Of a stretch of 64,000 nucleotides of DNA, positions 9,055 to 18,077 are shown piece by piece. The notes beneath the pieces were generated by a model. It saw only the letters and a list, made by a program, of their open reading frames with translations, had not been told where the DNA came from and made no database searches. The translations under genes were made by a program, and so were the position numbers. The DNA is taken from the NCBI RefSeq assembly GCF_007197555.1, contig NZ_CP041614.1:5138001-5202000 (forward strand). The letters run 5' to 3'. This DNA is from Shewanella psychropiezotolerans (lineage in GTDB: Bacteria; Pseudomonadota; Gammaproteobacteria; Enterobacterales; Shewanellaceae). How positions within the stretch are numbered: the first letter of the stretch is position 1; the number at the start of each line of letters is the position of its first letter.

Positions 9055-9603
9055 ATGAATAAAACCTTCCGCGCGTTATGTGTTTTTATTTTCTTAGTAC
9101 TTTTATCAGCTAACAGCTTATCAGACTCAGGTATTACCTATACCCAAGGTGAAATCAATCCTAGGTGGGATGGCTGGCAAGAATCACACTCGGGCACGGC
9201 TTATCGCCTCGCATATGTCCACAATTTTGAGATGGATGATAACTTTTTAACCAAACACAATATCGACTTTAATCTGGAATTTGCCTACCATCACTGGCAA
9301 GACTTTCTTTATTCAGATAAGAACGGTGGCTCGGTCACTCCCATACTCAAATACCAGCTCCATTTCGACCAGCTCACTCTTTTCTTGGAAGCTGGCATAG
9401 GTGTCACTTACATCAACAGCCAATTTTATGCAGACAGAGACATGGGCTCTAAATGGCAATTCGAAGACAAGTTAGGTGTCGGCGTCATCTTGTTCAAACA
9501 TCACCAAATTGGCTTTTCTTTTATCCATTACTCCAATGCTAACTTCTCCAATACCAACGATGGTCTAAACGCCATCGGCTTTAACTATGGCTACTTCTGG
9601 TAA
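9055..9603 (+). CDS. PagL-like outer-membrane acyloxyacyl hydrolase / lipid A deacylase family
   Basis: 182 residues: a signal peptide (about 1-23) and a small beta-barrel-like protein ending in aromatic YGYFW. PagL removes the 3-O acyl chain of lipid A at the outer membrane. The family signature is here: His158 and Ser160 in FIHYSNANFSN match the catalytic His and Ser. The position 12 residues after the serine, where PagL has its catalytic Glu, is Asn172. Activity is therefore uncertain, or another acid serves. The ORF is intact and monocistronic. It could also be a non-enzymatic barrel of the same fold. Confidence 0.65.
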   Translation: MNKTFRALCVFIFLVLLSANSLSDSGITYTQGEINPRWDGWQESHSGTAYRLAYVHNFEMDDNFLTKHNIDFNLEFAYHHWQDFLYSDKNGGSVTPILKYQLHFDQLTLFLEAGIGVTYINSQFYADRDMGSKWQFEDKLGVGVILFKHHQIGFSFIHYSNANFSNTNDGLNAIGFNYGYFW

Positions 9604-9651
9604 GCATCAGTTATTGAAGCAGTGGCTAATAAATTATTAGTCATTGAAACA

Positions 9652-10350
9652 TTAGTCTTTAAAATAGGTCTTGTCCGAGTAGTCATAGAGCCATTGCGGG
9701 CGATAGACCACCAGCAAGGTGACAGACATACCGTTGAGTAAAGCCTCAGGGAAACCAAGCAAGGGGATCAGTAAGAGGTAGTTATCACTGAGAAAGGCCC
9801 AGTCATAGTCAGTGGTCAACCAGAGCCAAGTCGCCCAAGATATGATATGAAACACGATTGACAAGAAAGCATTGATGAATGCGCCGCAGAAGATGTAAAC
9901 CAGAAAGTGATGGGGCAGATATTTAAATATCTGGCTATAAACCGTAAAACATAAGAACAGAGGCAAAGCGATAGCAAGCAGGCCATATATGCCAAATTCG
10001 AACGGTTGCTTAAATATGAAGGTAGAAAAAAATAACACAGGTAATATCGCAATCACAGTCGCCATACGCCAGCCATACATCAACATCAGCACCACAAGCC
10101 CGAGAAAATGCACATGTATACCTTGAACTAGGCTGGCATTAATCAGCCATAAACTATTAAGCGCAATTGCGGCGATCAATACCTGGGTTTGCTTCTGTTT
10201 ATCTTTTACCAGGACTTTGAATTCATCTGTGGGCCAGATTAGCCAAAGCCAAAATAGTAGCCCAGCTATCGACAATAATTGCCCCTGGCTATAACTCCAG
10301 TCAATCTCGCTAATTCGTTGTATCAAAAAGTCCTTCATTGACACGCCCAT
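9652..10350 (-). CDS. CbiM/ECF-type permease-like integral membrane protein
   Basis: 232 residues with about six or seven hydrophobic segments. IHVHFLGLVVLMLMYGWRMA (about 79-98) resembles the core of CbiM-like substrate-capture permeases (COG3235 group) of energy-coupling factor importers, which handle cobalt, nickel or vitamins. No ATPase or T component is encoded nearby, so the partner and substrate are unknown, and the family call rests on this motif and topology only. The start ATG at 10350 has AGGA upstream; the ATG at 10338 is an alternative. No metal or cobalamin riboswitch was seen upstream. Confidence 0.5.
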   Translation of the reverse strand: MGVSMKDFLIQRISEIDWSYSQGQLLSIAGLLFWLWLIWPTDEFKVLVKDKQKQTQVLIAAIALNSLWLINASLVQGIHVHFLGLVVLMLMYGWRMATVIAILPVLFFSTFIFKQPFEFGIYGLLAIALPLFLCFTVYSQIFKYLPHHFLVYIFCGAFINAFLSIVFHIISWATWLWLTTDYDWAFLSDNYLLLIPLLGFPEALLNGMSVTLLVVYRPQWLYDYSDKTYFKD

Positions 10351-10361
10351 CCTTAATTCCT

Positions 10362-10452
10362 ATAGGTATAAGAAGTCAATTATCTAGCGGCGTAGAGTTA
10401 ACTCACTGCTAGCTAATGCAAATATATGCTATCTGAGTTTTTATACCTATAA
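10362..10452. repeat. Inverted pair of TATAGGTATAA-like boxes upstream of the permease gene
   Basis: A tataggtataaga-type box near 10362 and its reverse complement near 10440 face each other about 65 bp apart, just upstream of the permease start. They may be remnants of a small mobile element or an operator pair. No protein is known to bind this motif. Confidence 0.25.
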
Positions 10453-10559
10453 ATATTAAATCAATGTTTGAAAGCTAAACGCTCGATTCAGCTCATATTC
10501 AACTCATTTTGTTATTATTCAGCCGGATATTGTCTTTAGTGAGCAGGTGTGAGTAACTA

Positions 10560-10679
10560 ATGGAAACATTTTTAGTGGTTTTTTTGATGATGTATTTCGG
10601 CGAGCACAAGCTCAACAAGGAAGAGATCATGCTCGAACCTGAAGCGGCGCAGATTGAACAAGTTCAAGCTGCCAATTGA
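10560..10679 (+). CDS. Putative 39-residue membrane-associated small protein
   Basis: A short open frame encoding 39 residues, beginning METFLVVFLMMYFGEHKLN and ending EQVQAAN. A short hydrophobic N-terminal helix (about 3-13) is followed by a charged, acidic amphipathic tail. A GAGCAGGTG element about 10 bp upstream could act as ribosome site, and a hairpin (10714-10733) follows. Codon choice resembles neighbouring genes. No family is recognised. It could be a real small protein or a chance frame; conservation would decide. Confidence 0.4.
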   Translation: METFLVVFLMMYFGEHKLNKEEIMLEPEAAQIEQVQAAN

Positions 10680-10713
10680 GATAGATCTAACACCTCACCC
10701 AACAAGCAGCAGC

Positions 10714-10733
10714 GATGACTCTAGTGAGTCATC
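10714..10733. terminator. Hairpin between the small ORF and the VF530 gene
   Basis: A perfect 8-bp stem (10714-10721 with 10726-10733) with a 4-nt loop lies between convergent genes. Only a short T stretch follows on the plus strand. Confidence 0.4.
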
Positions 10734-10757
10734 ATTTCGATCATGACTAACCTTAGG

Positions 10758-11261
10758 TTACTTACCCCAAGGATTAGAAGAGTCTTGAGAAGGTGCTGGT
10801 CTATCCGTTTTAGACCGCCTATTTTGCGCGTAACCATCTTGAGCCTTTGGCTTATCCTTGCCATAGCGAGGACGCCCTTGCCCCTCGTTACGCTTCATAT
10901 CCTCATAATCAGCAGTCGCTTTGGCTCGCATCTCGGCAATAAGCTCGATAGTTAACTCTTCAGGCTTACGGGGCACGATACCATCGGCAAAACCACGCTC
11001 ACGTGGCTTAAGCTCGAATTGTGCAGAGCTTCCCTTTGGCATACGCTTGAAGCGATAAAGATAGAAACTCTCTACCCGCTCCCTCGCCCACTCAGTCTTC
11101 TTAAGAAACTTAAGGCATGCCGCCATATTAGGATTAATATTGAAACACTCTAAACGCAGGGAGGCGTATAAAATCTTCCAATCGTAAAACGCCACCAACT
11201 CGGTGAGCATAGTTTCTAAGCCTAAGCCATGTAATGGGTTGTTCTGTTGCTGTTCAATCAT
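10758..11261 (-). CDS. VF530 (DUF2132) family DNA-binding protein with long basic tail
   Basis: 167 residues. The first about 75 (NPLHGLGLETMLTELVAFYDW ... WARERVESFYLYRF) match the small helical VF530 family, thought to bind DNA. The family is usually under 90 residues. This protein adds about 90 residues, polar and rich in K, R, Q, G and P (GQGRPRYGKDKPKAQDGYA), probably disordered and possibly nucleic-acid binding. The ORF is continuous, so the tail is not a frameshift artefact. It is monocistronic; a MITE copy begins about 125 bp upstream of its start. Confidence 0.75.
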   Translation of the reverse strand: MIEQQQNNPLHGLGLETMLTELVAFYDWKILYASLRLECFNINPNMAACLKFLKKTEWARERVESFYLYRFKRMPKGSSAQFELKPRERGFADGIVPRKPEELTIELIAEMRAKATADYEDMKRNEGQGRPRYGKDKPKAQDGYAQNRRSKTDRPAPSQDSSNPWGK

Positions 11262-11386
11262 GGGTATCCAACTTACGCAATTTGGGTGTCTAGGCTCTAA
11301 CTACTCACTCAGAGCGGCCGATATTGATATCAAGAGCCATTCAATAGCCTAATAATAACAAGAAACTCAGTCAAACACGTATAACT

Positions 11387-11708
11387 AATACCAATTCCAT
11401 TAAATTTATGATCAATTCAGGGCTTTAAATTCAAGGCGCATTGTTGCGGAAATGGTTATTCCCTTTTGAGGCAATGCAACGCAGAAGTGGAAGTCCTGAG
11501 AAGCTCACGTAGTACGGCTGATGTTTAAAGCAAAGGGAAAAACACTTTATGCTGCGTAAGTGGCTCTCGATATACGACTGCATGGATGCTGGAGGTAGAG
11601 CAACGCAGGAGCTTGTTGCCGAGAATAACTATTAGCTTCAATCCACTTACTTGCCTACAGCGTTTTTAATTCCCGCTGAATGATCACTTACTTAATGGAA
11701 CTGGTATA
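11387..11708. mobile_element. MITE-like element, copy A (about 320 bp)
   Basis: Imperfect terminal inverted repeats of about 32 bp: the left end begins ataccaattccattaa and the right end finishes ttaatggaactggtata. The interior closely matches copy B at 26773-27103; for example, a segment of about 40 bp around 11598-11640 is nearly identical. No ORF is inside. The element is non-autonomous and would need a transposase encoded elsewhere. It lies between the VF530 gene start and the LysE gene end. Confidence 0.75.
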
Positions 11709-11757
11709 AATGGCTTTCTTGCCATTACTTTGTTGTCATTAGGACATTCTTCGCACT

Positions 11758-12387
11758 TTATTTGCTGATCGCCAGATATGAACCCGCTGCGATCATGATG
11801 CTGCCGGCACCTTGATTGAGTCGCTTATGGGCAAGTGGTGTCTTTAAGGTTTTAGCCAATTTAGCCGCACCAAATGCAATGAGCATCAGACCACTAATCA
11901 AGGCTGAACATGAAAGCACTGAAACAAGCACTATATCTTGAGTCTTCAACACAGTGAGATCGATGAACGTTGGCAAGAAAGAGATATAGAACAGAATCAC
12001 TTTAGGATTAGAGGTTGAAATTAAAAAGCCCTGCACGAAACTCGCCATTGAACGACTCTCTTTCAACTCCTTTGCTTGGCTACTAACCTCGTCGCTAAGC
12101 TGTGGCAAAGCTTTAAACATTTTATAGCCTAAATAGATTAAGTAAGCTGCACCGAGATAGCGAATAACAACAAAGACTTCAGACCAATTCTCGGCTATAG
12201 TCGCAAGGCCGAAACAGGCAAAAATAAGGTAGATGAGATCGCTTGAGACCATACCGGCAGCAAGGGATATGCATTTTTTGGGGCCCTGTACCATAGCTCG
12301 AGCCAATATAGCAAACACGCCAGGACCAGGGGTAATGCCAAAAATAAACATAGCGATAAAAAATGTAATCGCACTCTCTAGGGACAT
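11758..12387 (-). CDS. LysE/RhtB-family amino-acid or metabolite exporter
   Basis: A 209-residue inner-membrane protein with about six transmembrane segments. GITPGPGVFAILARAMVQGPK (about 17-37) is the signature loop of the LysE/RhtB superfamily, and STSNPKVILFYISFLPTF (about 124-141) is the second conserved patch. Members export basic or neutral amino acids, homoserine lactones and the like; the substrate is not predictable. It is monocistronic. A second LysE-family gene is at 48712-49353, only distantly similar. Confidence 0.85.
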   Translation of the reverse strand: MSLESAITFFIAMFIFGITPGPGVFAILARAMVQGPKKCISLAAGMVSSDLIYLIFACFGLATIAENWSEVFVVIRYLGAAYLIYLGYKMFKALPQLSDEVSSQAKELKESRSMASFVQGFLISTSNPKVILFYISFLPTFIDLTVLKTQDIVLVSVLSCSALISGLMLIAFGAAKLAKTLKTPLAHKRLNQGAGSIMIAAGSYLAISK

Positions 12388-12498
12388 CAGTTTACGCCTT
12401 ATTTTAAAACATTTTAACTTTCCGAAACCCAGCTATACATGAAATATAACCATAGCCGACTTCAATAAACGCCATACTATAATGCTCGAAAAACCACG

Positions 12499-12681
12499 TC
12501 ACAAGTACTTTATAGCGAAAATTAACTTTCTTGGGGTCTGAATATATAAAACCTCGATATCAAGCTTATCGACCAGCTCACCGGCAATGTCTTTGATAAT
12601 GCCTTCAACCAATTGATTCGTCTCCATAACGGTATATTGCTCGGCATTATGGGCGCCAAAACTCGCCACTAAAACGCTGTT
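12499..12681 (-). pseudogene. Possible gene remnant (C-terminal fragment, unknown family)
   Basis: An open frame of about 60 codons, without a convincing start, bounded by TGA on both sides. Its composition is like a real protein: it includes GAHNAEQYTVMETNQLVEG and GELVDKLDIEVLYIQTP. The family is not recognised. It is most simply the decayed 3' part of a lost gene. Confidence 0.3.
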
Positions 12682-13219
12682 TCAGCCCATAAATACAAGC
12701 TCGATAACATAAGCCAGAGACAAATGAATAAACTGCTTGGTTTAATAAAACAGAACTTAGTTCGTTTCTTACCTAGAGCAGACATATCTCTAAGTACGGT
12801 CAACACAGGCTAATACGTCAATGTTCCCAAATATTTCTACCTTTTCTTATCCGCACATTAGCAGTCTGCTATTGGTTTTTTACTCCTACTCCCCCCCCTT
12901 ACATACGCTTACCCAAAACAAGCTAAAACTCCTAGATAATAGAGCACGAGTGGTCAAGAAAGTCTGATGCCATAGCACATTGCAGCGACAAGAAGCCCCC
13001 ATCAGTTAAGGATATATTCGCCACTGTTGATTTTCGGTCTTGCTTCAATAGCTAGGTCCAACTTGGGAAAGGTGAGAACTTTTACTGCTCCACTATGTCA
13101 GAGAAAGATAAGCGAACGAAGCAGGCTCTAAACACTGATTGTTCAAATTCGATACCTTTAATTAAAAATTTCGTGAAGAGAGTCGTACAGAACGATACCT
13201 AATTCCAAGACATGAAATA

Positions 13220-13375
13220 ATGCCCATGAACATAACATTACGCAGAGTACTTATTACACTCTTATTGGCCTCAATCGGCTACCTAGTTACCCATGTTCCC
13301 CCCTTTTCGCGGAGCACTCTCACTGAGGGTCTAGAAGCCAAAGAGTCGGTTACCACTGAGAGTACATTCGGATAG
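13220..13375 (+). CDS. Putative 51-residue single-pass small protein
   Basis: Begins MPMNITLRRVLITLLLASIG and ends TTESTFG. One hydrophobic helix (about 6-24, positive side first) is followed by a polar tail, so it would be a small membrane or secreted peptide. The ribosome site is weak, and the second ATG (13226) is an alternative start. It sits in a gene-poor region with no partner. It may be a chance frame. Confidence 0.3.
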   Translation: MPMNITLRRVLITLLLASIGYLVTHVPPFSRSTLTEGLEAKESVTTESTFG

Positions 13376-13573
13376 GAATACACGAACAGATACGTACAAT
13401 ATGTACGCTATCAAGCGCAATCTATCCTTTTAAAAGGTAGAGCACATATTTAATAGGTTTGGTATAAGTAGCCTACAGGTTAATATTTCAGGGACTATTT
13501 ATTTCAAGGGCTATTTATTTAAAGAGATAGTAAGTGGGCTCATCATTGAATCCCACTTGCAGTGCTGGCTTAA

Positions 13574-14230
13574 CTAGAGAACCTGTATAACCTCTTCCAT
13601 GGCTAAGCGAGACTTAGGTATGCTTGCATTATAGTCTTCTTGAGAGTGTTTATAGCCAATAGCCAGCGCCACCTCACTCACATAGCCACCAAGTTCATCT
13701 TTAAATATTTCACTAACCAACTCGCTATCGATACCTTCCATGCTTGTCGAGTCTATGCCTAAACGTGCTAACACATGTAAGGTGTTACCTAAGGCCAGAT
13801 ACGTCTGGGACTTAGTCCAGGCGGCGTTATTACCATTTTCATCTGTGTTTAATTCGGCAAAAGCAAAACCGCCGAAGGCTTGATCTCTGTCCTGAGGCTT
13901 AGTGCGTCCATCCTCAATACCTTTGTCGACAACCTTAGCGTAATCTTCACGGGTATAGCTTGGGTTATGAGCAAACAAGATAATATGTGAAGCCGATTTG
14001 ATGTGTGGCTGATTAAATTGAAACTTATTGGCAAAAGTATCATGCATGCGCTGCTTGGCTTCATCGCTTTCAATCACGATAAACTTCCAAGGCTGTGAGT
14101 TGATTGAAGATGCCGATAATCGCATCGCTTCATATATCACTTCGAGATCAGCTGGTGAGACCCGTTTAGTAGAGTCATATTTTTTAGTCGTGTAACGACT
14201 TTCTAAATCAGCAATAATTGGGTTCGTCAT
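13574..14230 (-). CDS. NfsB-like nitroreductase family flavoprotein
   Basis: About 218 residues from ATG 14230 (MTNPIIADLESRYTTKKYD). A TTG start at 14275 would add 15 residues with no family support. The N-terminal RYTTKKYD and SASSINSQPWKFIVIE (about 38-53) are the FMN-binding motifs of nitroreductases, which reduce nitro-aromatics, quinones or flavins with NAD(P)H. The C-terminal segment EVALAIGYKHSQEDYN fits the family. It is followed by no other minus-strand gene and lies 79 bp after the ABM monooxygenase gene; the two may be co-expressed in electrophile or quinone metabolism. Confidence 0.85.
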   Translation of the reverse strand: MTNPIIADLESRYTTKKYDSTKRVSPADLEVIYEAMRLSASSINSQPWKFIVIESDEAKQRMHDTFANKFQFNQPHIKSASHIILFAHNPSYTREDYAKVVDKGIEDGRTKPQDRDQAFGGFAFAELNTDENGNNAAWTKSQTYLALGNTLHVLARLGIDSTSMEGIDSELVSEIFKDELGGYVSEVALAIGYKHSQEDYNASIPKSRLAMEEVIQVL

Positions 14231-14308
14231 AATTGTCTCTACATTTTTGGAGCAACCTTTTAAACGCTCACTCAAGGTAATAAGGCCGCTATAAATCGAT
14301 GGGCAGAA

Positions 14309-14599
14309 TTAGGCTATTTTTGTCATTTCGTTAACAGTAAACTTATCGACACAAGCTTCAGTTGCCGCCATGTAATCGGCTAGATGCTGGTTGCCCATAT
14401 GCATTTGCCATAATTCTCGTGAAGCCCAATTCTCATAAAAGGTAAAATGCGTTGGGTTTTCGTTATCTTGATGAAGGACATAATCGATACATCCCTCCTC
14501 TGCACGAGTGATATCAATAAGCTTCAATAATTCAGCTTTAACTAATTCAACTTTTTCTGCTTTGGCGATGATGTTAGCCACAATGGTGAGCTGAGCCAT
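14309..14599 (-). CDS. Antibiotic biosynthesis monooxygenase (ABM) domain protein, YgiN-like
   Basis: 96 residues forming a single ferredoxin-like ABM domain. TIVANIIAKAEKVELVKAEL and CIDYVLHQDNENPTHFTFYE (about 37-56) carry the pattern of cofactor-free quinol monooxygenases such as YgiN. These act as dimers on quinols or related aromatics in the cytosol. The start follows AGGAAAGAAT, a strong ribosome site. It is upstream of and co-oriented with the nitroreductase gene, so a shared quinone redox role is plausible but not shown. Confidence 0.8.
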   Translation of the reverse strand: MAQLTIVANIIAKAEKVELVKAELLKLIDITRAEEGCIDYVLHQDNENPTHFTFYENWASRELWQMHMGNQHLADYMAATEACVDKFTVNEMTKIA

Positions 14600-14920
14600 A
14601 TTCTTTCCTCGAGTTTGAGTTTAGGTTTAACTTGTTGGAAGCAATAATAAGCTCACCTTACCAAGATATAAACCGGGCAATCATTGAATCATTATCAATT
14701 ATTTGTTGTTAATGAGCTGTCGTTTTTACACATTTAACCAGAGTACAGCATCTTAGCCTAACAAGCCTTTCAAGTACTTGAGTATGCGTCACATCACCTT
14801 CAAAAAACTTTTTATGTTAACCAAACTTTACTAACAATTCTCACATTGACATTTTCTGTCAATTCTAGAATATGGGATGGTTTTTACAGCAACTCTCCTT
14901 GCAAGGAAGAATATAAAAAA

Positions 14921-16993
14921 ATGAAAAAATCCTTAATCGCTATCGCATTAGCCGGCACTTTTTTAGCTGGCTGTGGCACATCAGACGTTAATAACAAAGA
15001 AGCCAAAACCCAAGTCAGCACTGCAACCACCGCCAAAGCCGAGCTAGGTAGCTTCGGCGTAGATTTAGCTGCCCGCAACCAAACGGTAAAACCCGGCGAT
15101 GACTTCTTTATGTATGCCAGCGGCACTTGGTATGACAACTACATCATGCCTGCCGATAAGACCCGCTACGGCGCATTTACTGGCTTGGCCGAACGCAGTG
15201 AGAAGCAGGTTAAAGAGATCATCGATGATATCGTCAGCCGCAGTAACCTAAACGATGAAGAGCAGTTGATTGCCGATTTTTATCAGGCATATATGGATAC
15301 AGATACCATCAACAAACTAGGGCTCAGTCCAATCCAGGCCACCTTAGATCAAATCGCAGAAATCGAGTCTACCGATGACTTAACTAAAGTCTTTGGTCAT
15401 GCCTGGCTCACCGGCGCAACATCACCGATTTCTGGAGGCATGTGGTTTAACCGCTTAGATCCAAACCAGTATGAGATGTCTATCGGTGCCGGTGGATTAG
15501 GTCTACCCGATCGCTCTTATTACCTTGAAGATAGCGAGCGCTTCGTCAACATACGCAGCGCCTATGTTGAGCATATTGCTCAGATGCTAGCCTTTGCTGA
15601 CGTAACAGACGGTAAAGCAAAGGCCGAAGCTATCTTAGCTCTTGAGACTAAGATAGCCCAAGGCCAATGGCCAAGAGAGAAACGTCGTAACCGCGATCTG
15701 ACCCTAAATCAGGTCAAACGCGCCGACTTGGCCAAGCAATATCCAGGCTTTAATTGGGATATCTACTTTGATGAAAAGGGCTATCAGGTCCCTCAGCTCA
15801 ATATCTCCCAACCTGAGCCTGTTAATGCCATGATTGAATTGGTCAATCATGAGTCACTAAAGGTATGGCAAGACTACCTGACCTTCCACACCATCAGTAA
15901 TAATTCAGAACTTTTATCTGAAGATATCAATGCAGCTAACTTTGCCTTTTACGGTAAAACCCTAAAAGGACAAGAAGAGCCTCGTCCTCGCTGGAAACGC
16001 GCTGTAGCAGAGATGTCTGGCACTCAGTCACTTGGCTTTGCCATAGGTAAGGTCTATGTGGCTCGCTACTTCCCAGAATCATCAAAGCAGCAAATGGCTG
16101 AGCTGGTAGAAAACTTACGTACCGCCTTAGGTCAACGTATCGATGGCCTGGACTGGATGGGCGATGAAACTAAGGTCAATGCTCACGCTAAGCTTGCTGC
16201 CTTCACTCCTAAAATTGGTTATCCGGATGTGTGGCAGGAGTTCGATGGCCTGACACTGACCGACAAGGACCTGGTGGGTAACGTTCATCACTTACGCCAG
16301 TTCTTTAACGCCCAAAGTGTTGCCAAAGAGCTTAAGAGAACCGATCGTAATCGTTGGGGCATGACACCCCAGCGCGTTAACGCCTACTACAACAGCTCGT
16401 TTAACGAGATAGTGTTTCCGGCGGCTATCTTGCAACCTCCATTCTTCGATCCCAATGCCGATCCAGCCGTCAACTATGGTGGTATTGGCGCGGTTATCGG
16501 TCACGAAATGGGTCACGGCTTCGATGATCAGGGTTCAAAGTCTGATGCTAACGGTATTCAGCGTAACTGGTGGACAGATGAAGACCGCGCCGCCTTCGAT
16601 GCCAAAGCCGATCAACTCGCCGCTCAATACAGCAAATACGAGCCTATCCCGGATAACTTCGTCAATGGCCGTAACAGCCTAGGCGAAAATATAGGTGACG
16701 TGGGCGGTTTAGCCATGGCTTATCATGCCTACAAGCTCAGCCTCAATGGCAAAGAAGCCCCTGTGATAGACGGTATTACCGGCGATCAACGCTTCTTTCT
16801 TGCCTGGGCTCAGGTATGGAAAGAAAAACGTACTGAACAAAGCATGCTCAACCAACTTCGTGGTGGCACTCACGCACCGGGTCGTTACCGTGCCCAGGCA
16901 CCACGTAACCATGATGCCTGGTACAAGGCCTTCGACGTAAAACCGGGTGATGCACTTTATCTAGCAGAAGAAGATCGTGTGCGTATCTGGTAA
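14921..16993 (+). CDS. M13-family metallopeptidase (PepO/neprilysin-like), lipoprotein
   Basis: 690 residues from ATG 14921, chosen because MKKSLIAIALAGTFLAGC is a lipoprotein signal (lipobox LAGC) and AAGGAAG lies just upstream; the frame stays open to 14846. The zinc motif is in VIGHEMGHGFDDQG and the third ligand in GENIGDVGG. The C-terminus ends DRVRIW, as usual for M13. The N-terminal half (YASGTWYDNYIMPADKTRYG) is the typical M13 cap. These enzymes cut peptides up to about 40 residues in the periplasm. It is monocistronic and followed by a strong terminator. Confidence 0.92.
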   Translation: MKKSLIAIALAGTFLAGCGTSDVNNKEAKTQVSTATTAKAELGSFGVDLAARNQTVKPGDDFFMYASGTWYDNYIMPADKTRYGAFTGLAERSEKQVKEIIDDIVSRSNLNDEEQLIADFYQAYMDTDTINKLGLSPIQATLDQIAEIESTDDLTKVFGHAWLTGATSPISGGMWFNRLDPNQYEMSIGAGGLGLPDRSYYLEDSERFVNIRSAYVEHIAQMLAFADVTDGKAKAEAILALETKIAQGQWPREKRRNRDLTLNQVKRADLAKQYPGFNWDIYFDEKGYQVPQLNISQPEPVNAMIELVNHESLKVWQDYLTFHTISNNSELLSEDINAANFAFYGKTLKGQEEPRPRWKRAVAEMSGTQSLGFAIGKVYVARYFPESSKQQMAELVENLRTALGQRIDGLDWMGDETKVNAHAKLAAFTPKIGYPDVWQEFDGLTLTDKDLVGNVHHLRQFFNAQSVAKELKRTDRNRWGMTPQRVNAYYNSSFNEIVFPAAILQPPFFDPNADPAVNYGGIGAVIGHEMGHGFDDQGSKSDANGIQRNWWTDEDRAAFDAKADQLAAQYSKYEPIPDNFVNGRNSLGENIGDVGGLAMAYHAYKLSLNGKEAPVIDGITGDQRFFLAWAQVWKEKRTEQSMLNQLRGGTHAPGRYRAQAPRNHDAWYKAFDVKPGDALYLAEEDRVRIW

Positions 16994-17052
16994 TGATTTC
17001 GAGCCAGACCGTTTTAAGTCATAAGCGGTAAGTTATCAGTCTCAAGTAAAAA

Positions 17053-17085
17053 AATACCAGTCAGATCTCTGGCTGGTATTTTTTA
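17053..17085 (+). terminator. Terminator of the M13 peptidase gene
   Basis: A long stem (17053-17064 paired with 17069-17080) with a small loop is followed by a T-rich run. It is about 60 bp after the stop codon. The A run on the other side would make it bidirectional. Confidence 0.85.
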
Positions 17086-17201
17086 TTCCTTATAAGACAA
17101 TCCAACAACAAAGTGTTATATCGAATTAATGGTTTTGAGGTTTTAAATAGAGAAATAGCCCCGATATCTATACTCATATAGTTAAACAGATAGGAAACAG
17201 T

Positions 17202-18059
17202 ATGACTAACGAATATACGCCAGCGAAAGTTTGGACCATGGATAATGAAAACGGCGGCCAATGGGCCAGCATCAATCGTCCCGATTCAGGTGCCAGACAT
17301 GAGCAAGTATTGCCTGTAGGTAAACAGCCAATACAGCTGCACTCATTGGCAACGCCTAACGGACAAAAAGTCACCATAATGCTGGAAGAGTTACTCGCTA
17401 AAGGGGTATCAGAAGCCGAGTACGATGCCTATCTGATTAATATCGGTGAAGGCGAGCAGTTCTCCTCAGGCTTTGTCGATATCAATCCCAATTCTAAGAT
17501 CCCGGCACTCACAGATAACTCAACAACTGAGTCAATAAGAGTGTTTGAATCTGGCAATATTTTGTTGTACCTCGCCGAAAAGTTTGGTTATTTTTTACCG
17601 AAAGATATCGCTGCACGCACCGAGGTGATGAATTGGCTTTTCTGGCTACAAGGCTCTGCACCTTATCTCGGTGGTGGTTTTGGCCATTTCTATGCCTACG
17701 CCCCAGAAAAATTTGAATATCCCATCAACCGCTTCGCGATGGAAACCAAACGTCAACTAGACGTACTCGATAAGCAACTGGCAAACAATGAGTTTATCGG
17801 CGGTGACACCTACAGTATTGCAGATATAGCTATTTGGTCTTGGTACGGTAATTTAGTACTGGGTAAAATCTATGAGGCCGCTGAGTTTCTTGATGTGGCG
17901 AGCTACACCCACCTGCAACGCTGGGCAAAACAGATAGACAAACGCAGCGCGGTACAACGCGGAAAAATCGTCAACCGTACTTGGGGCGAGGAGTGGGAGC
18001 AGCTGCATGAACGTCATAGCGCATCAGACATAGATGCGGTGCTAAAGAAACAGCCTTAA
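17202..18059 (+). CDS. yghU: YghU-type glutathione S-transferase / GSH-dependent disulfide oxidoreductase
   Basis: 285 residues, the length of E. coli YghU (288). The opening YTPAKVWTMDNENGGQWASI and the following SINRPDSGARHE are typical of the YghU/YfcG group, where they cap the active site. The GST thioredoxin fold follows at about 45-130 (LHSLATPNGQKVTIMLEEL). E. coli YghU binds two glutathiones and reduces disulfides. It is cytosolic. The gene is monocistronic, and a 59-bp MITE derivative follows directly and may act as a terminator. Confidence 0.88.
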   Translation: MTNEYTPAKVWTMDNENGGQWASINRPDSGARHEQVLPVGKQPIQLHSLATPNGQKVTIMLEELLAKGVSEAEYDAYLINIGEGEQFSSGFVDINPNSKIPALTDNSTTESIRVFESGNILLYLAEKFGYFLPKDIAARTEVMNWLFWLQGSAPYLGGGFGHFYAYAPEKFEYPINRFAMETKRQLDVLDKQLANNEFIGGDTYSIADIAIWSWYGNLVLGKIYEAAEFLDVASYTHLQRWAKQIDKRSAVQRGKIVNRTWGEEWEQLHERHSASDIDAVLKKQP

Positions 18060-18077
18060 CATCTGGCTGTCGACATA

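Larger units (their letters stand above)
12388..13573. other. Gene-poor 1.2-kb stretch
   Basis: No complete gene of normal size. It holds a short protein-like fragment on the minus strand (12499-12681), a possible 51-codon small gene on the plus strand (13220-13375), and near 13455-13475 a sequence like the right end of the MITE family (cacatatttaataggtttggtata-type) without a matching left end. The rest looks like unselected DNA, consistent with decayed genes. Confidence 0.5.

Noticed and set aside
13096..13200. Plus-strand frame of about 35 codons (MSEKDKRTKQALN...)
   Set aside because: No ribosome site and no features; it could be chance. Not listed as a gene.
14676..14705. Fur-like sequence upstream of the ABM monooxygenase gene
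   Set aside because: Only part of the GATAAT pattern is kept, and several key positions differ. Too weak compared with the box at 28287.
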